From Sepiola atlantica (Eukaryota > Mollusca > Cephalopoda > Sepiida > Sepiolidae), in contig OY744544.1 of assembly GCA_963556195.1 (NCBI GenBank), forward strand, positions 44,008,984 to 44,072,983: a DNA stretch of 64,000 bases, written 5' to 3'. Made by a program: the position numbers and the translations under genes. The notes below the pieces were generated by a model. It ran no database searches. It was not told the origin of the DNA and worked only from the letters and a program-made list of their open reading frames with translations. Below are positions 45,340 to 58,219 of the stretch, one piece after another. The stretch's first letter is position 1; each line of letters opens with the position of its first letter.

Positions 45340-47235
45340 CCCAAGGCATAGGGTGACAGGGTGGTGGAATGAGAATGTTAAGAAGTGTATCAAATAAAAG
45401 TGGAAATGAAGGGTTAGTGAATAAGGATGTGTATCTGAAGTCAAAGAGGGCAGCAAGAAGAGCAATATACAAAATCAAGAGGGAGGCTGAACAAGCCAGG
45501 TTCCCAGATACAAGGGGATGGCCAACAGAATGATGTATTCAGGATAGCAAAACAGATGACAAAGACAAATATGGATAGTGTTGGAGAGAAGTGCATTCGA
45601 AATGACAATGGAGTGTCAGCACAAATGAACAGGACAAGAGTGATACTTAGAAACGCCACTATGAGAAATTGTTGAACATTGAGTTAGCATAGAACTGAGA
45701 AAATCTAGATTTTTCAGAAGCAGTATTTGGTCCAGTTATAGGAATTAAAAGAAAAATGGTATGGGAATCTGTGAGTAAGATGAAGAAGGGTAAGGCTGGA
45801 GGACCCTCAGGCGTTATTGCAGAAATGCTGATGGCTACAGGTGAAATAGGTATTGAGATGATCACAGACTTAAGAAATCAGACAATAAAACAAGATGTTA
45901 TCCTGTAAGACTAGAAACTTAGTACAATTGTGAATTGTTACAAAGGTAAAGAGGAAGGACTAGATAGAGGTAATTACAGAGGCTTAAAGTTGATGGATCA
46001 GGTCCTGGAAATGCTTGAGAGAATAATTGAACAGCAAATGGACTACTCAATTATTAGTTGAAATGCAGTTTGGTTTTCTGCCTGGGCAAAGTATCACTGG
46101 TGTTTTATTTCTCTTGAGACAAATGCAAGAGAAGTACCTTGATAAGAAGGCCCTGTATTTTGCTTTTGTGGATTTGGAGAAAGCTTTTGACAGTGCCTTG
46201 ACATGTTGTCTGGTGAGCTTTGCGTAAACTAGAGGCAAACGAGTGCTTGATGAATATTGTTCAAGCAATGTACAGAAATGCTCAAAGTTGTATTAGAATT
46301 AACAGCACATTTAGTGACAGCTTTAATGTTAAAGTAGGTGTATATCAGGGTTCTGTACTGAGTTTGTTGTTTTTCATTTGTGTTTTAGAATCATTGTTCA
46401 GGGAGTTTCATACAGGTTGTCCGGAAGAGATGTTGTGTGCTGATGATTTAGTACTTGCCTGTGAAACAATGGAAGGTTCACTTGTTAAGTTAATGATTTG
46501 GAGGAATGCTATGGAAAGTAAACGTGCAATTCAATTTTTTGTGATACTTGTAAGCATTGGGTACACAATAAGTACAGTGGAATTACTTGTGTGTTGAGAG
46601 AGTATAGCCAATTTGTGTGCAAGAAGTGTAAGACAATGGAGATGGATGAGAATTCAGATGTGGAGAAAGTATATTTGGATGGCGAAGCTATTGAAGTTGT
46701 CTAGAAGTTTTGTTAACTTGGTGATACCATTGGAGCACAGGGTGGAGCTGGTGCTAGTATTATTACAAAAGGTAGTAGTAGATGGAGTAATTTCAAGGAC
46801 CTTCTGCCATTACTAACCAGCAGAGCATTACTGTCGACCAAGGGAAAAGTCTATCAGGCATGTGTTCACAGTGTGATGATGTATGTAAGTGAAATCTGTC
46901 CAGTGAAAGATAAGGACATGCGTTGCATGGAGAGAAATAATATGAGAATAATACGATGGATGTGTAATGTGAATGTTAAAGACAGGCTTTGATCTGATGA
47001 CCTGAAGAAGATGAAATCTGAACAGTATAGGGAGATGTGTGCAGAACAACAGACTTTGATGGTATGACTACCTTGAAAGAATTGGATGAGAGTTCTTGGG
47101 TTAGTAGATGTGGAACAGTTGAGGTAGCAGGTTCAGTTCACAGGGGAAGGCTAAGGAACATATGAAAGTCAATTTTTAAAAGCCGTCCAACACATGCCAG
47201 CATGTAAAACGGGTATTAAAATGCTGATGATGAGT
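45340..47235 (+). pseudogene. LINE reverse transcriptase remnant
   Basis: A 5'-truncated non-LTR retrotransposon. It reads through a linker (KMKKGKAGGPSG at about 45780), QFGFLPGQS (46064), LYFAFVDLEKAFD (46156), QGSVLS (46347) and CADDLVLA (46440), where YADD-type RTs have Tyr-Ala-Asp-Asp. A C-terminal WMCNV region and the 3' end ATGCCAGCATGTAAAACGGG near 47200 follow. Several stops and frameshifts break it (for example between 46227 and 46220, after 46597). It is sense to CSPP1. The 3' end matches 31010-31380. Confidence 0.88.
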
Positions 47236-48414
47236 TTCATATACCCTTCAACACCACCATATCTTTTTGCTATCCATGTATTAATACTGTTGTGGTGATG
47301 GTAGTGGAAGGTTAGAATGGATAATTTCAGCCGCTATCTGGAGGCCTCTATAATTTTATTTTTGTACCTTTAAAATGTTGTTGGAAAAAACTGATAAAGG
47401 ATCGCTTTTAATAGTAATAACACATTTAAAATAATCAAACAAAAAGTTTTATTGCGTATATGCATTAATTTGACCCAAACTTAAATTCCATCTCAGAAAT
47501 TGACTCTTGAAAGTCGCTATGATGTTAAATTTAAAAACGTGTATTCTTTATCGATCTTTCTTTTATATATTAAAATAAAGCCAATCTTTTTGTTGCTTTT
47601 GGTCAGAAATAGCTGACATCCTACAAAATCAATGTTCGATTCTGGTACTTCAGGGTTTTTTTGTGCAACGCATTGGTACATGTTCTTACTAAAAATATAT
47701 ATACAATTCTATTGAATTCGTTTGAGAAATTATTTTATTTTACCGGAATAAGTTTGAAACTGTTACCCTCTTAAGAAAAAGAGGAGTAACTCTTTACAGA
47801 GTAACTCCTCTTTACTTGGATGCACAATGATTTTTACATTTCACTCACGTAAATAATTAATAGAAGTAAAAATAATACCGGGAAATGTCAGGTAGGGACA
47901 GCTAGTAAAATATATCATTTATTGAATGGATATTTATCATTTGATTAAAATTGGCTAGTTCTCTGATTTTTGGTGATTAAAACAAAAGCGTTGATTTGTT
48001 TACAATATGTCGTCTCCCAGTGGGGACTCCATATTATAGATCAGGGGAGAGTAAGATATCTTAGTGCGTGCACTGGTTATGACTACCTATCCATGTCACT
48101 TTGGAAACTAATACTAACAAACAAATGCTGCAATTCTTTTAAATCCTTTCTGCATTCAGACGCATGACTGAGGAACTTGATATAGAAACTAACAGGGCTT
48201 AACCCGCTTAACTAATTTAGATGTCTGATGAAAACCACTGTTATTGGTTTAATAACAGACTAAAAATGATCAATGGACGAAGTATGCACTTTAACATTTA
48301 TTAAACAAATTTACAGGTTGGATGATAATTTAGAAGCCGCTGGAAGCGAAATGATGATTTTAGTGTTTGTGTGAATATGCATATATATATATATATATAT
48401 ATATATAACATAAT

Positions 48415-48520
48415 CACGTCGACACACCGGTTCCCGTTAGATCACCGAAGTTAAGCAGCGTTGAGCCTGGTCAGTACTAAATGAGCAAATAGCGTCGCCA
48501 ACCCACAGTGCCTAACATGG
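48415..48520 (+). repeat. 5S rRNA fragment
   Basis: CACACCGGTTCCCGTTAGAT, CACCGAAGTTAAGCAGCGTT, GAGCCTGGTCAGTACTAAAT follow 5S rRNA closely from about position 25 to 85, then diverge. The 5' and 3' ends are missing, so it is a pseudogene or SINE head. It is closer to 5S than the copy at 40505. Confidence 0.75.
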
Positions 48521-48614
48521 CGACTAAGACAAAAATCCCTGAATGACTGTTACCAATATGATGTCGGAAACTAGGGAGGGGTTCCTCTTCCAAGAGTGAT
48601 GAAAAACCCTGATG

Positions 48615-48649
<35 letters not shown>

Positions 48650-49439
48650 GCGAGTGAGGGCTGAGCTGTTATAGAAATCGCAATTTCTAATCAGAAGCTG
48701 TAACACTTTAATCAAACAGGAATGTGAGATTTCCCCCTTTTTTGTAATTTAAAAAAGCGTAAATCTGCTTTTTTAAATAAGAAAAGGTAAAATAACTAGA
48801 GCTTTACGTCCTTATTTTTCCCCATTTGGCTGAATTTCATTTCTCTTTCTTCCTCTCTCTCGCTTTATCTCTCTTTTCCTGTTTTTCTCTTCCTCTCCAT
48901 CTCTCCATCACATTTTGTTTTGCCTTGCTTTGCCTTCACTCTGAAAATGTTCATTTTACCATACTTCAAATGATTCATGTGTGTGTGTGTGTGTGGGATG
49001 GGGGGATGAAAAACTTTTGTTTCATCAATAAATGTCTTCCCGTCTCCTTTAAAAGTATGAAAAATCCTCCCCCCAAATTAGATTCTACTTTTTTAGGCGA
49101 TTATGAGTGAACACCATGGCATCTTAGGTTGGGCAATTGATGGTGGAGGGTGTGACCCCAAGATTGAGAAATTCATCTCGATTTTAGAATTCTTTTGCCA
49201 TTTACTTCTCATATCCCTGATCAGAAGGCTTTTTGTTTTAAAGCCAATTCGTGGCTTTAAATAACACGAGTAGCCCTTTTGATATGAAAGATGTTTATTT
49301 TCTCAAAGATATTTGCTACACAAACTAATATCGTTTTCAGAACCTTTTCAATTCAATTATTTGGGGTTTTCAACATTTGTAGTAGTCATAAACATTAATA
49401 TTTATTTTTTCATGCGCAGAAAAAACCCTTTGAGGTGGT

Positions 49440-49690
49440 TGGGTCACACGATAGCAAACCAGCGTCCAGAGCACATTAATTTCAACTAATCCTTGAAGGA
49501 CTACTTTCAGACCCTGGGGAAGTTGGACAGCAACCCCAGAGAGTTTCCTGGAAGAAACGAAGAAGGACGCCCCCCTCTCCCCTGCCTCTGTCGACTGGAT
49601 CACCGAGTACCAGCTATCTTCACATGAAGATAAACTGCTCGTCGACAGCCAAAGAAATTTCTTGCTTAATTCCTTTCTTCACTCGGACAC
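49440..49690 (+). repeat. Unclassified repeat shared with 34265-34480
   Basis: See 34265. CTCTCCCCTGCCTCTGTC and TTCACATGAAGATAAACTGC are the shared blocks. No coding similarity recognised in six frames. Confidence 0.4.
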
Positions 49691-50311
49691 TGTCCAACTT
49701 TCTCTCACCTACACCCAACGGTGTAGTTAACTAAAATAAATGCATTTCATTGTTTATTTATAAAAAACGTTTTGTTTTTCTTTTATGTGACGGTCATTTT
49801 CGTAGTTACAAATAATATTATAGGAGTTGGTCTTAACAGTCTATGCAAAGATTATTTGAAAAAGTAAGTGTAATTTCTTTGAGTTTTTTTTTACTAATGT
49901 TTGAGTTGGAACTTTTCTATGTCAGAGTTTTGTGGTATTTTTCAGTTTAAGTCATTAAAGAGTGTGTAGTGGGGTAATCTTTTTTTTGTCAAGTTGAATA
50001 AAATTTCTTAAAAAAACACCCACAAAAAATTGATTTTCAAAAAAAGTACAGAAGTTGATATAATTTCATGTGGCAAGAAATTTTGAGTAAAAATCATATT
50101 TTTAATGCTGAAAATGCTGCTTGTGTATTCAGAGATTTTAACTGACTTTTGGCAATTTCCTGAAAACCACATGCGAAGCCTTGTGAGTGAAATATTGGGT
50201 ATTATGAAACTGTTTGGATGACATTTACCAGTGGTAAAACTGGCAATTTAAATGGATCAGAAAATTAGGATTTTTTGACTAATTTTGTTCTGTTTTGTTG
50301 ACATCATCTTT

Positions 50312-50512
50312 TGTCTAGGAGCAATGTGTAGTATCTGTTCTGATACTATACTTCATCTTTTCTCTCCTCAGTCAATGAAGGAGAAATCCTTCTAGACTAA
50401 GGCAATTTAGATTTTTTGGTCGCACTCCAGAGTGTCCTGGAGTTGGTTTTTCTCCACATTAAAAACCAACCTTGTGTCTAACTCTGCCCTTGTGGGGAGG
50501 CAAGTAAATAGG
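50312..50512 (+). repeat. U2-related SINE, type 2 copy
   Basis: The U2-like GTGTAGTATCTGTTCTGATA is followed by AATGAAGGAGAAATCCTTCT, CCAGAGTGTCCTGG, AAAAACCAACCTTGTGTCTA and GGGGAGGCAAGTAAATAGGG. This is the fullest type 2 copy in the window. Confidence 0.75.
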
Positions 50513-52299
50513 GACATTAGTTTTCACAATATAATCAGATACTCTGAAGGTTATTAATATTCTTGATGAGTATGGTGCTATGGATCCGGTAGGACTCTAA
50601 TACGATGCATCGAGTTGTCAGTGGTGTTTTCTGTCATCTCGAAAGTAATATTAAGTGTTGTTTTCTTATGCTAGAATCGAGCATCGAAGTTAGAATTGTG
50701 TTATTATTAAAACTCTATTCTGAAGGCCTCCTTAGGTTTATTTTTTGTCCTCTTACTTACAATGTTGTCAGAGAAAAATGATATTGAATCAGTTTAACTG
50801 ATCGGACTTTATTTGCAGTTCTTCTGTACACAAATTCATCCAGTATTTTTGTTTTTTAAAAATAAATTCAAGTTTTATCGGTAAATACTTTCGAGCCGGG
50901 ATTATTACGATGGTTACATGAGATTTAAACTTTCTATTTAAGAAGAGCTAATTAAAGATGAGTTAACCAGTGACGATTTAAACATTTCTCAATAAAATGG
51001 CATCTGACAGCTTCCACCGATAAAACTTTATTTTATTTTTTAAAAACAAAAATACTGGATTAATTTGTGTAAATTTTGGTGTACTGTCCTTTTTAAAAAC
51101 CTAACAGGTAAGTACATAATAAAGTTTTTGTGCTATTTTCTTTTTAGGAGCAGTATTACATATAGAGGTTCATCTTGAAAATCACCAAAAGAAATTTGAA
51201 AATATCTAAATAAATATATAAGTTAAAAGTAGAAAAAAGAAGAAATAAAGGGAGAGAAAAAATTTTCAAAATACAAACAACATACTATGTTATTAAGTTA
51301 AAATGTAATTGAAATTCCCAGGGGAAGTAAGCCTCGAATTTATTATTAAGAGTTATTTCACTTTATAAGTATGAAATATTAAATTTTCATTCTAACTTCC
51401 GATATCATTCGTTAAATATTATCTTCTTCTATCTATTCTATTCTATCTATCTATTCTATCTATATAGAGAGTTGTTTTTTCCCTTTCCAAATCAGAGTAG
51501 CGAAAAAACTAATGCATCAAACACATCGAAAATCAACACTACCTATACAGTCTTACCTCGACCGTGTTTCCAGAAAGAGAGGGTAGCACGCTAATTTCTC
51601 TCTCTGAATTATTAACTCTTACACTCCTCAGACACCACTTTGTGATTAATCCACGAGGAAATGCGTTCCACTTTCACCGATTTAGAATTTGTAAAACATC
51701 CAATCAGCGATCAGCGTACATAGGCATGAGACAAATTTCATCCTGACCGCGTCATGCTTTGCCTGAGGTTAGTCATTTACAGACATTCCTTAAAACTTTC
51801 TTCCATAAATAAATCGTTTCATTATTAACATTCAGTACACGTCACAACATAATATGTATATTACGCACATTCGAATCATATCCATCGCCAAAACACAAAA
51901 TTTCATTTCACATTTAGGAGTATTTTTTTTTTTTTTTACAACCCTGATCGATCTTAGCATATCATAAAATATTACTGTTTTAATGTTTTTTCACATATCA
52001 TAAATAAATTACATTTCACCTTTTTTAAGATAAAAACCCCATAAAGACATATTCCTATTTTTGATGTTATTTTTGTTTATATGATTAGGTTGTTGAGAAA
52101 GAACCTGATAAAACTGGATTATTAATTTTCTTACCTGTAGCAAAGCAAGATACAGTCTTCCTGAGGCAGGTATAATAATCCTTCCTTAACATTGTGTATG
52201 AACGAGGAGGGCAACAAAGTGTAAAAAAATAAATAAATGAGATTTGTGTTGTGCAGTTTTTTTTTTTTTTGCTTTTTTTTTGACAGTTTCTCTTTTACT

Positions 52300-52375
52300 G
52301 TCCCTATTTATTTTCTTCCCCACAAGGGCAGAGTTAGACACAAGGTCGGTTATAAATGTGGGGAAAATATATGTC
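52300..52375 (-). repeat. U2-related SINE, type 2, 3' end only
   Basis: The reverse complement of the type 2 tail: CACAAGGGCAGAGTTAGACA and CAAGGTCGGTTATAA on the plus strand, preceded by CCCTATTTATTTTCTTCCCC. Confidence 0.7.
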
Positions 52376-52559
52376 AAATTTACAATAAAAATAATGTGCC
52401 CATGTTAAATACCGGTTGCCGGGAATATATATTTAAAAATTTATAATGATTGGTTCATTAGTTTCGGAGATTATCCTACATTATCACATAACTAACTTAA
52501 TACAGACAGAGAAGAGATCTGCAAAAGTCTAAAATGTAACTACTTTCAAAATGGAAGTT

Positions 52560-52865
52560 TATTTCTGACCAAAGCCGGCCAGGTTATTGGTTGAGCATGG
52601 ATTCTTCTTCTATTCATTTAACGTCACTTTTCGCTTATTCAGACGTTTTCTGATATTATGCAAGCTCACTCTCCACATCTCACGGTTCAGCAGTCTCTAA
52701 ATTCCACTCTGTTCGGTTTTGTCCAATCACTTTCTTCTAAGTTTTCCTTGTCCAGACAACCTTCCTGTGATTCATGCTTCTGCAACAGTTTATCCAGGGA
52801 GGATGAACGTTCCACATGACCATACCAGTGTAATCAATTCATCCTTAGGATAACCTCCATGCTGG
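52560..52865 (-). pseudogene. LINE 3' end fragment, reversed
   Basis: The reverse complement matches 44270-44540: GATATTATGCAAGCTCACTC, TCACGGTTCAGCAG, CCAATCACTTTCTTCTAAGT, CAACAGTTTATCCAGGGAGG and ACATGACCATACCAG. It is truncated at both ends. Confidence 0.8.
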
Positions 52866-53105
52866 GCAAGTGTAGCAAAAATCAGAAAAAAGCAATGAAG
52901 CCAACACATCACTGAGAACTCACACCATGAAGCATCTTCAAGAAATATTTTTCAATCAAAGAAAAAAATATACATCAGTTTGAAGAGTGTAAACATAAAA
53001 TGAATGGCACATGGTGACTGCCAGTTTTTTGCTTTACTGTAATTACGAAGTGATATTTCTTTTAGTTTTTTTACCTTTTGTTCCCCTTTTTTGCTTTTCC
53101 TTTAG

Positions 53106-53204
53106 GTTCATTAAGGACGAACAATGACCATGATCATCCGCCCTTACTGAGACAAAAAACGGTCAGTCCGCAACCATTGTTGGATTCAAAATCTTCTTTC
53201 TTTG
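53106..53204 (+). CDS. CSPP1: CSPP1 internal exon J
   Basis: 99 bp between CCTTTAG and GTAAGA. It enters with GT completing a Gly codon started in exon I and leaves with G. It encodes SLRTNNDHDHPPLLRQKTV and ends LLDSKSSFFG. LLxSxSxFxG aligns with the LLESDSAFIG-like block of the vertebrate protein. The intron before it is about 10.5 kb. Confidence 0.85.
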
Positions 53205-53279
53205 GTAAGAAGAATTTTCTTTCATGTTTATCTTTAACTTTGCAACTCGAATAAATTTACAATCCTTCTTTTCTCTCTT

Positions 53280-53283
<4 letters not shown>

Positions 53284-53363
<80 letters not shown>
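53284..53363. repeat. (CT)n(AT)n compound microsatellite
   Basis: About 17 CT units pass directly into over 20 AT units; a second AT tract lies at 54053-54097. Confidence 0.92.
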
Positions 53364-53371
<8 letters not shown>

Positions 53372-54050
53372 CTAGCATGGCTACTCAGCGTTGCCTGGGA
53401 GCATGGACAACATAATAGATGAGTTAAAAAGTGTGTGTGTGTCTCTTCCCATTCCCCCATCCAGTCCAGAAGGATTATCTCTCCTCCAACCGAGGACAGA
53501 ACAGATACTACATTTTGATTATCGTTCAAAGATCAAAAAGATGTATTTTAGTTTGAGTTTCACACTAAAGGTTGATGGAAAAGTAAGTGAAATCTTAATG
53601 TTTATATAAACACTATTGCGTTCTTTTTTTGTGAAGAGCTTTGCATTATCGCTAATGGTAGCATGCAATTTCACTTACAACAGTGCTCTACCTACCAACA
53701 AGTAGGGGGTGGAAGATATATATATATATAATGTATATAAACACATAACAATATTAGTTTATCTACATACGTATACGTTTCATCCTTCCGGAATCGTCAG
53801 TGTAGAGATAAATATTCAAGTTGGTCACAGGATTTGAAACCCCGGAACAAGTCGTGTTTATAACTCAAATTCCGTCTCGACCCTCACGCCCACCATGAAC
53901 AACTACATAAACGGTGAGATTTCTAAACCTATTGTAGGTAGCCGACGTCAAGAGTGTTCAACTTATGAAGGAATATGCATTAAAGCTATGAGTTTGACAG
54001 CTGTATTAATACTACTCACTACAGTGCCCAGCCTAGATTGGGGGCAACAA

Positions 54051-54082
<32 letters not shown>

Positions 54083-54212
54083 ATATATATATATATCCAG
54101 GTCAAATTTACATCCACAGGGTAAAAAAATCCAGAGCATCCTTACTGTGTTCAATGATAAATAGGGCTGTTTAATGGTTATAAAGATTTTCATTTATACA
54201 AACATTATTTAG

Positions 54213-54358
54213 CTACACATTTGCAGACATGTTTCAGTTCTAGCTGCAAACCAGCTGAAGGTGTTTTTCATTTTCATCCCCACCTTCATACTAAGAAAGT
54301 GGCCTGACGAGGTTCAGCTGGTTTGCAGCTAGAACTGAAACATGTTTGCAAATGTGGC
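54213..54358. repeat. Palindromic element
   Basis: CACATTTGCAGACATGTTTC and AGTTCTAGCTGCAAACCAGC in the left arm are inverted in the right arm (GCTGGTTTGCAGCTAGAACT, GAAACATGTTTGCAAATGTG). The arms are about 44 bp, with a 53-bp loop. Confidence 0.88.
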
Positions 54359-54618
54359 AATAAGCCTCGCTGAAGATAATTATTTGACTACAATAAAAAA
54401 TATTTAGGCCCACTTTATTTTATTGGTCTTATAGTAAAAGTAGTTTGATTTGACATGTCTGTTTTACAGCATATCAACTCTTTAAGTGTTTATTAAATGC
54501 TAAAAGAATACCTAATGCAAACTGGAATACGATTAGATAAACACAAGTTGCTATTCTACTCATAATTGGGGAGTAAATTGTTGGTTCATACCTTTCCCAA
54601 GGCTATTAGTGCGTGAAC

Positions 54619-54950
54619 GCTTTTGGCCAAGATCACAGTGTAGTATCTGTTCCGATGGATACTGTAGCCCATAGACCGGTATTGTCTTGGCCTTCAGGGC
54701 TTAATTTCCACCGGTCTATGGGTTTGTCCTGTGCAGTTCTAGGAGGTCCACTCTCCCAGGCTTTGCCTCCCCTCTTTGTGAGGAGTAAGTTTATTGCTTA
54801 CTGCCTGAGGCGCCCCTACCGGGGAATGCCAACGGGGCTGCCCAGGCATTTTTTGTAGGCCAGAGTGCTCACCTTCTCGGGCACTGCTTTTCAAATCCCA
54901 CTTTCCCGACCTTGTGTCACATCTTACCTTGTGGGAGGAAGATAAATAGA
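54619..54950 (+). repeat. U2 snRNA-derived SINE, type 1, second copy
   Basis: Colinear with 19264-19640 from TTTTGGCCAAGATCACAGTG through CGGTCTATGGGTTTGTCCTG and GAGGAGTAAGTTTATTGCTT to GTCACATCTTACCTTGTGGG. It differs by scattered substitutions. Confidence 0.82.
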
Positions 54951-55624
54951 TCTGAATACAATGCCATTACAACAGATGAATTAGCCAAGGTTGTTCGGAA
55001 TTGAACTAAACTTGCTGAATTGGTCCTAGAGGAAGATGGATGATTTTCAAACATGTATTATGACTGCAACATAAACCTCCATTTTTCGTTAATATATGAT
55101 CAACTAGCAGAATCCTAGTCCTAGTGTTGCTCAAGAAAAATTGATGAACTAAAGAAATTTCTACTGAACACTATTTAAGTAATTATAGTTGATGCTGTTT
55201 TACGATTAGTTTATTTTAATATTAATATTAAAGTTTCATTTTAACTGAAAATATTGTGCTTAATGCCAAAACCCATTTTAACGAAAAAAACAAAAAAACG
55301 GCATAGTTGCTTATTAGCGATAAGAAATCGCTTTCTCTCTTATTGTAAGCATTTGTATTATTCTATTATGATTATTAGATAGAAATGAACATGAGTGAGA
55401 AAGAAATAGTAAAATAATCACACGCAGACAATAAGAATGAGTGCCATTGATCTATTAGTCTCTCAGAGACTTTTCATACATTTTCATATGTAGTTAAGTA
55501 ATTATCTTTGGAGAGACTTATAGTCAACACCGAGTTTTGATCCTGGCTTGAGGCACAAGCTGGTCTAGCCACACTGAAGAGCCGTGATACAGCAAAACAG
55601 TCTGTATGTGGATGACATATATAT

Positions 55625-57000
55625 ATATATATATAACTCAAAGTCTGCATGTGTGTGTGCCTTTATAGAAAAAAAAGGTTAGAGAATCTAGATAAAATCT
55701 AAAAGTGTATTCTTATGTAAGAAGGGTCAAGTCGATTTTTTCAGTCATTTTTCATCAAATTTCAATGTAATTATGTAATAATTTGAAAATGCTGAGTCAT
55801 TACTTCCGGAAATAATTTTATATTTTATTTAGCCTTTCTTAAAGTCATTTCTCTTTGATTGGAGGTAGGTAAGAAACTCGGAAAAGGTGGTTTTAATAGT
55901 GCTCTGGAGGCATCCTTGATTTTACTGGTTTCACCTTTCACACACATTTAAAGTCGATATTATAATACGCTAAGCCATTTAAAGTTCATACATATGTTAT
56001 CACCTTTAACACACATATAAAATCTATTTAATATTATGCTAAGGCATTTCAGGTTCGTACGTACGTTATCACCTTTAACACACATTTAAAATCTATCTAA
56101 TATTATGCTAAGGCATTTCATGTTGGTATGTACGTTATCACCTTTCACACACATTTAAAATCTCCATAATAATACGCTAAGGCATTTCATGTTTGTACAT
56201 ATCACCATCACACACATTTAAACTCTATATATAAAAAAGATTTGGCTTGTTTCAGTAGCGCTCTGGAGGCCTCCTAAAAACGTATTTTGTTTTACTATTG
56301 TATACCAGAAAAGATCTTCTATGTTGCTCGAGAGTCAGTATTTAATTTCCTAGATAGAGCATGTGTGTACAATAATACAGTAGTACATTTTCAATGCTGA
56401 TGGGGAAGACAAGAAACTCAGCGTTGTCCGGAAATACACTAAAATAAATATAGGTTTCATTATATTATTAAGGAGAGAAGATATGAAACTCGGCGTTGCT
56501 CGGGAATAAATTAAAACAAATATAGATTTCATCATTTTCTGAGGAAGTGTTGCCCAGTAGTAATAACTTTAAAACTGAAAGCTAAGGTGAATAACTTGCA
56601 TTATTATTATTTTCAATACATAAAAACAAGAGAGAGAAATGGACTCGGAGCAGGTGAAAGAGGGGTGAAGGAGAGGAATGTGGAAAAATAAGGAAGGCGG
56701 AAATAGAGAAAGATAGACGGATTGAGATAGGTAGATAGATAGGAATTTTAATATAAAGATGTTACACACCCGTTTTAACCTATTCTATTTTGTTTTTTAT
56801 AGCCCCAAGCAACGCCTGGTAGACTAGCTAGTATATATAAAAAAACTCAATGTGCGTGTGTGTGTCCTACAGAAAAAAGGTTAAAGAATCTAGATAAAAT
56901 CTAAAAGTGTATTCTTATGTAAAACACACCGGGGAAGATAATGGCAGTATTCCCGAATCTCTTAATGTACCCTTAAAGGGGTTATCTGGCAGATTTCGTC
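55625..57000 (-). repeat. Two reversed copies of dispersed repeat family 1
   Basis: CTAGATAAAATCTAAAAGTG followed by TATTCTTATGTAA recurs at about 55690 and 56890 and is the complement of the family-1 end at 1-185. Each is preceded by ACTCAAwGTCTGC or ACTCAATGTGCGT and a short GT run. Between them are a 69-bp minisatellite (55931-56215) and CGTTGCTCGG or GTTGTCCGG blocks. Confidence 0.65.
55931..56215 (+). repeat. 69-bp minisatellite, four copies
   Basis: TATCACCTTTAACACACAT starts recur at 56001, 56070 and 56139 (period 69), with a first unit at 55931. Each contains TTATGCTAAGGCATTTCA or a variant. Confidence 0.88.
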
Positions 57001-57289
57001 GGGGGAGGGGGTAGTTTTCCAGCCATTTTTAATCAAATGTTTATGTAATTATGTAATAATTTTAAAATGCTGAGTCATTATTTCCGGAAATAACTTTTTA
57101 TTTTATTTAACATTTCTTAACGTCATTTCTTTTCAAATAAAAGGTGGGTAAGAAACTCGGAAAGGGTGGTTTTAGTAGTGCTCTGGAGGCATCCTTAATT
57201 TTATTTGGCTGGTTTTAGTAGCGTTTTGGAGGCCTCCTAAAAATGGGAGCAATAAATATAAATGGCATATAGTAATCCAAAAGTGGCAA

Positions 57290-57720
57290 ACATCCTAGAT
57301 AGAGTAGTTGTATTTAAACACAACGTTGCCGAGGAGAAACCACTTCTGTCTTTTAACTCGGTGTTGCCCGGGAGTTGTTAAGTGGTATACATTTATCAAG
57401 AGTGCTCAATATCCGAGATAGAGCAGGGTGGATTTAGTCTTTTGTTAACTCGGTGTTGCCCAGGATATTTGTAAGTGGTATAAGTTAATCCAAAGTGCTC
57501 AATATCAAAGATAGAGCAGATATGTTGACTTGGTGTTGCCCGGGAGTCATCAATATCCTAGATAAAGCAATCCTACATAGAACAGGTATTTTTAAATGCT
57601 GCAGTGCCCGGGAGAAAGATTTTCACTGTATTTTGTTATAGATACTCTGCGTTGCGAGTCAGTGCTCAATATCCTAGATTGTGCAGGTGTGTGCAATAAT
57701 GTGGTATATGCTTGATGGAG
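57290..57720 (+). repeat. Degenerate repeats with GTTGCCCGGGAG core
   Basis: CTCAATATCCTAGATAGAGC or a variant, followed by GGTGTTGCCCGGGAG or a variant, recurs at least six times here and twice more at 58790-58920. The spacing is irregular, about 60-110 bp. Confidence 0.65.
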
Positions 57721-57879
57721 AAAGGGAAGATAAGAAACTCAGCGTTGCCTGGGAAGACACTAAAATAAGTATAGATTTCATTATATTATTGAGGGGGAGA
57801 TAAGAAACTTGGCGTTGGCCAGGAATAAATTAAAACAAATAATTTTTGGAGGAAATGGGAGGGGGTGGCCACACTTCTT

Positions 57880-58175
57880 CTTAAAACGAGTCTGTGGTGA
57901 GGTAAGGGTGGCTAAATCCACAGTTGCACCTTTTCTGAACATCAGTCTGTCATGAGACAAGGGTTTCTCAATCTACAGAATCACCTCTTAACATGAGTCT
58001 GTGATGAAGCAAAGGGTTGTTCAATCTCCAGCCGCACCTCTTTTGTACATAGGTCTGTAGTGAAGCAAGGGTTGCTCAATCTCACAGCATCACCGCTTCT
58101 CAAATCGAGTCTGTAGTGTAGCAAGGGTTGCCCCATCCACAGTCTCTTCTGAACATGAGTCTGTAGTGAAGGAGT
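57880..58175 (+). repeat. About 60-bp minisatellite
   Basis: Five units, each with GAGTCTGTRGTGAAGCAAGG, GTTGCTCAATCYACAG and CACCTCTTTTGAACAT or similar. Confidence 0.75.
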
Positions 58176-58219
58176 CAGAGTTGGAAGTTTGGGAAGGAGT
58201 CAGTTGGAGATTTGGGAAG

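Larger units (their letters stand above)
42616..53105. other. CSPP1 intron I-J
   Basis: 10.5 kb with no recognised exon. It holds a miniature LTR element (42776-43464), LINE fragments (44037-44540; 45340-47235; 52560-52865 minus), a GTAT microsatellite (44851-44889), a 5S fragment (48415-48515), U2-related SINEs (50312-50512 and 52300-52375), an unclassified repeat (49440-49690) and TA tracts (48379 and 48619). 47240-48370 and 50520-52080 hold nothing recognised. Confidence 0.5.

Noticed and set aside
48415..48520. Functional 5S rRNA gene
   Set aside because: Both ends are missing and the second half diverges.
52089..52169. Candidate 81-bp exon (GATTAG ... GTATAA) reading VVEKEPDKTG
   Set aside because: It starts in phase 0, while the flanking exons I and J join directly in phase 1. 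Inclusion would break the frame, and no CSPP1 similarity is seen.
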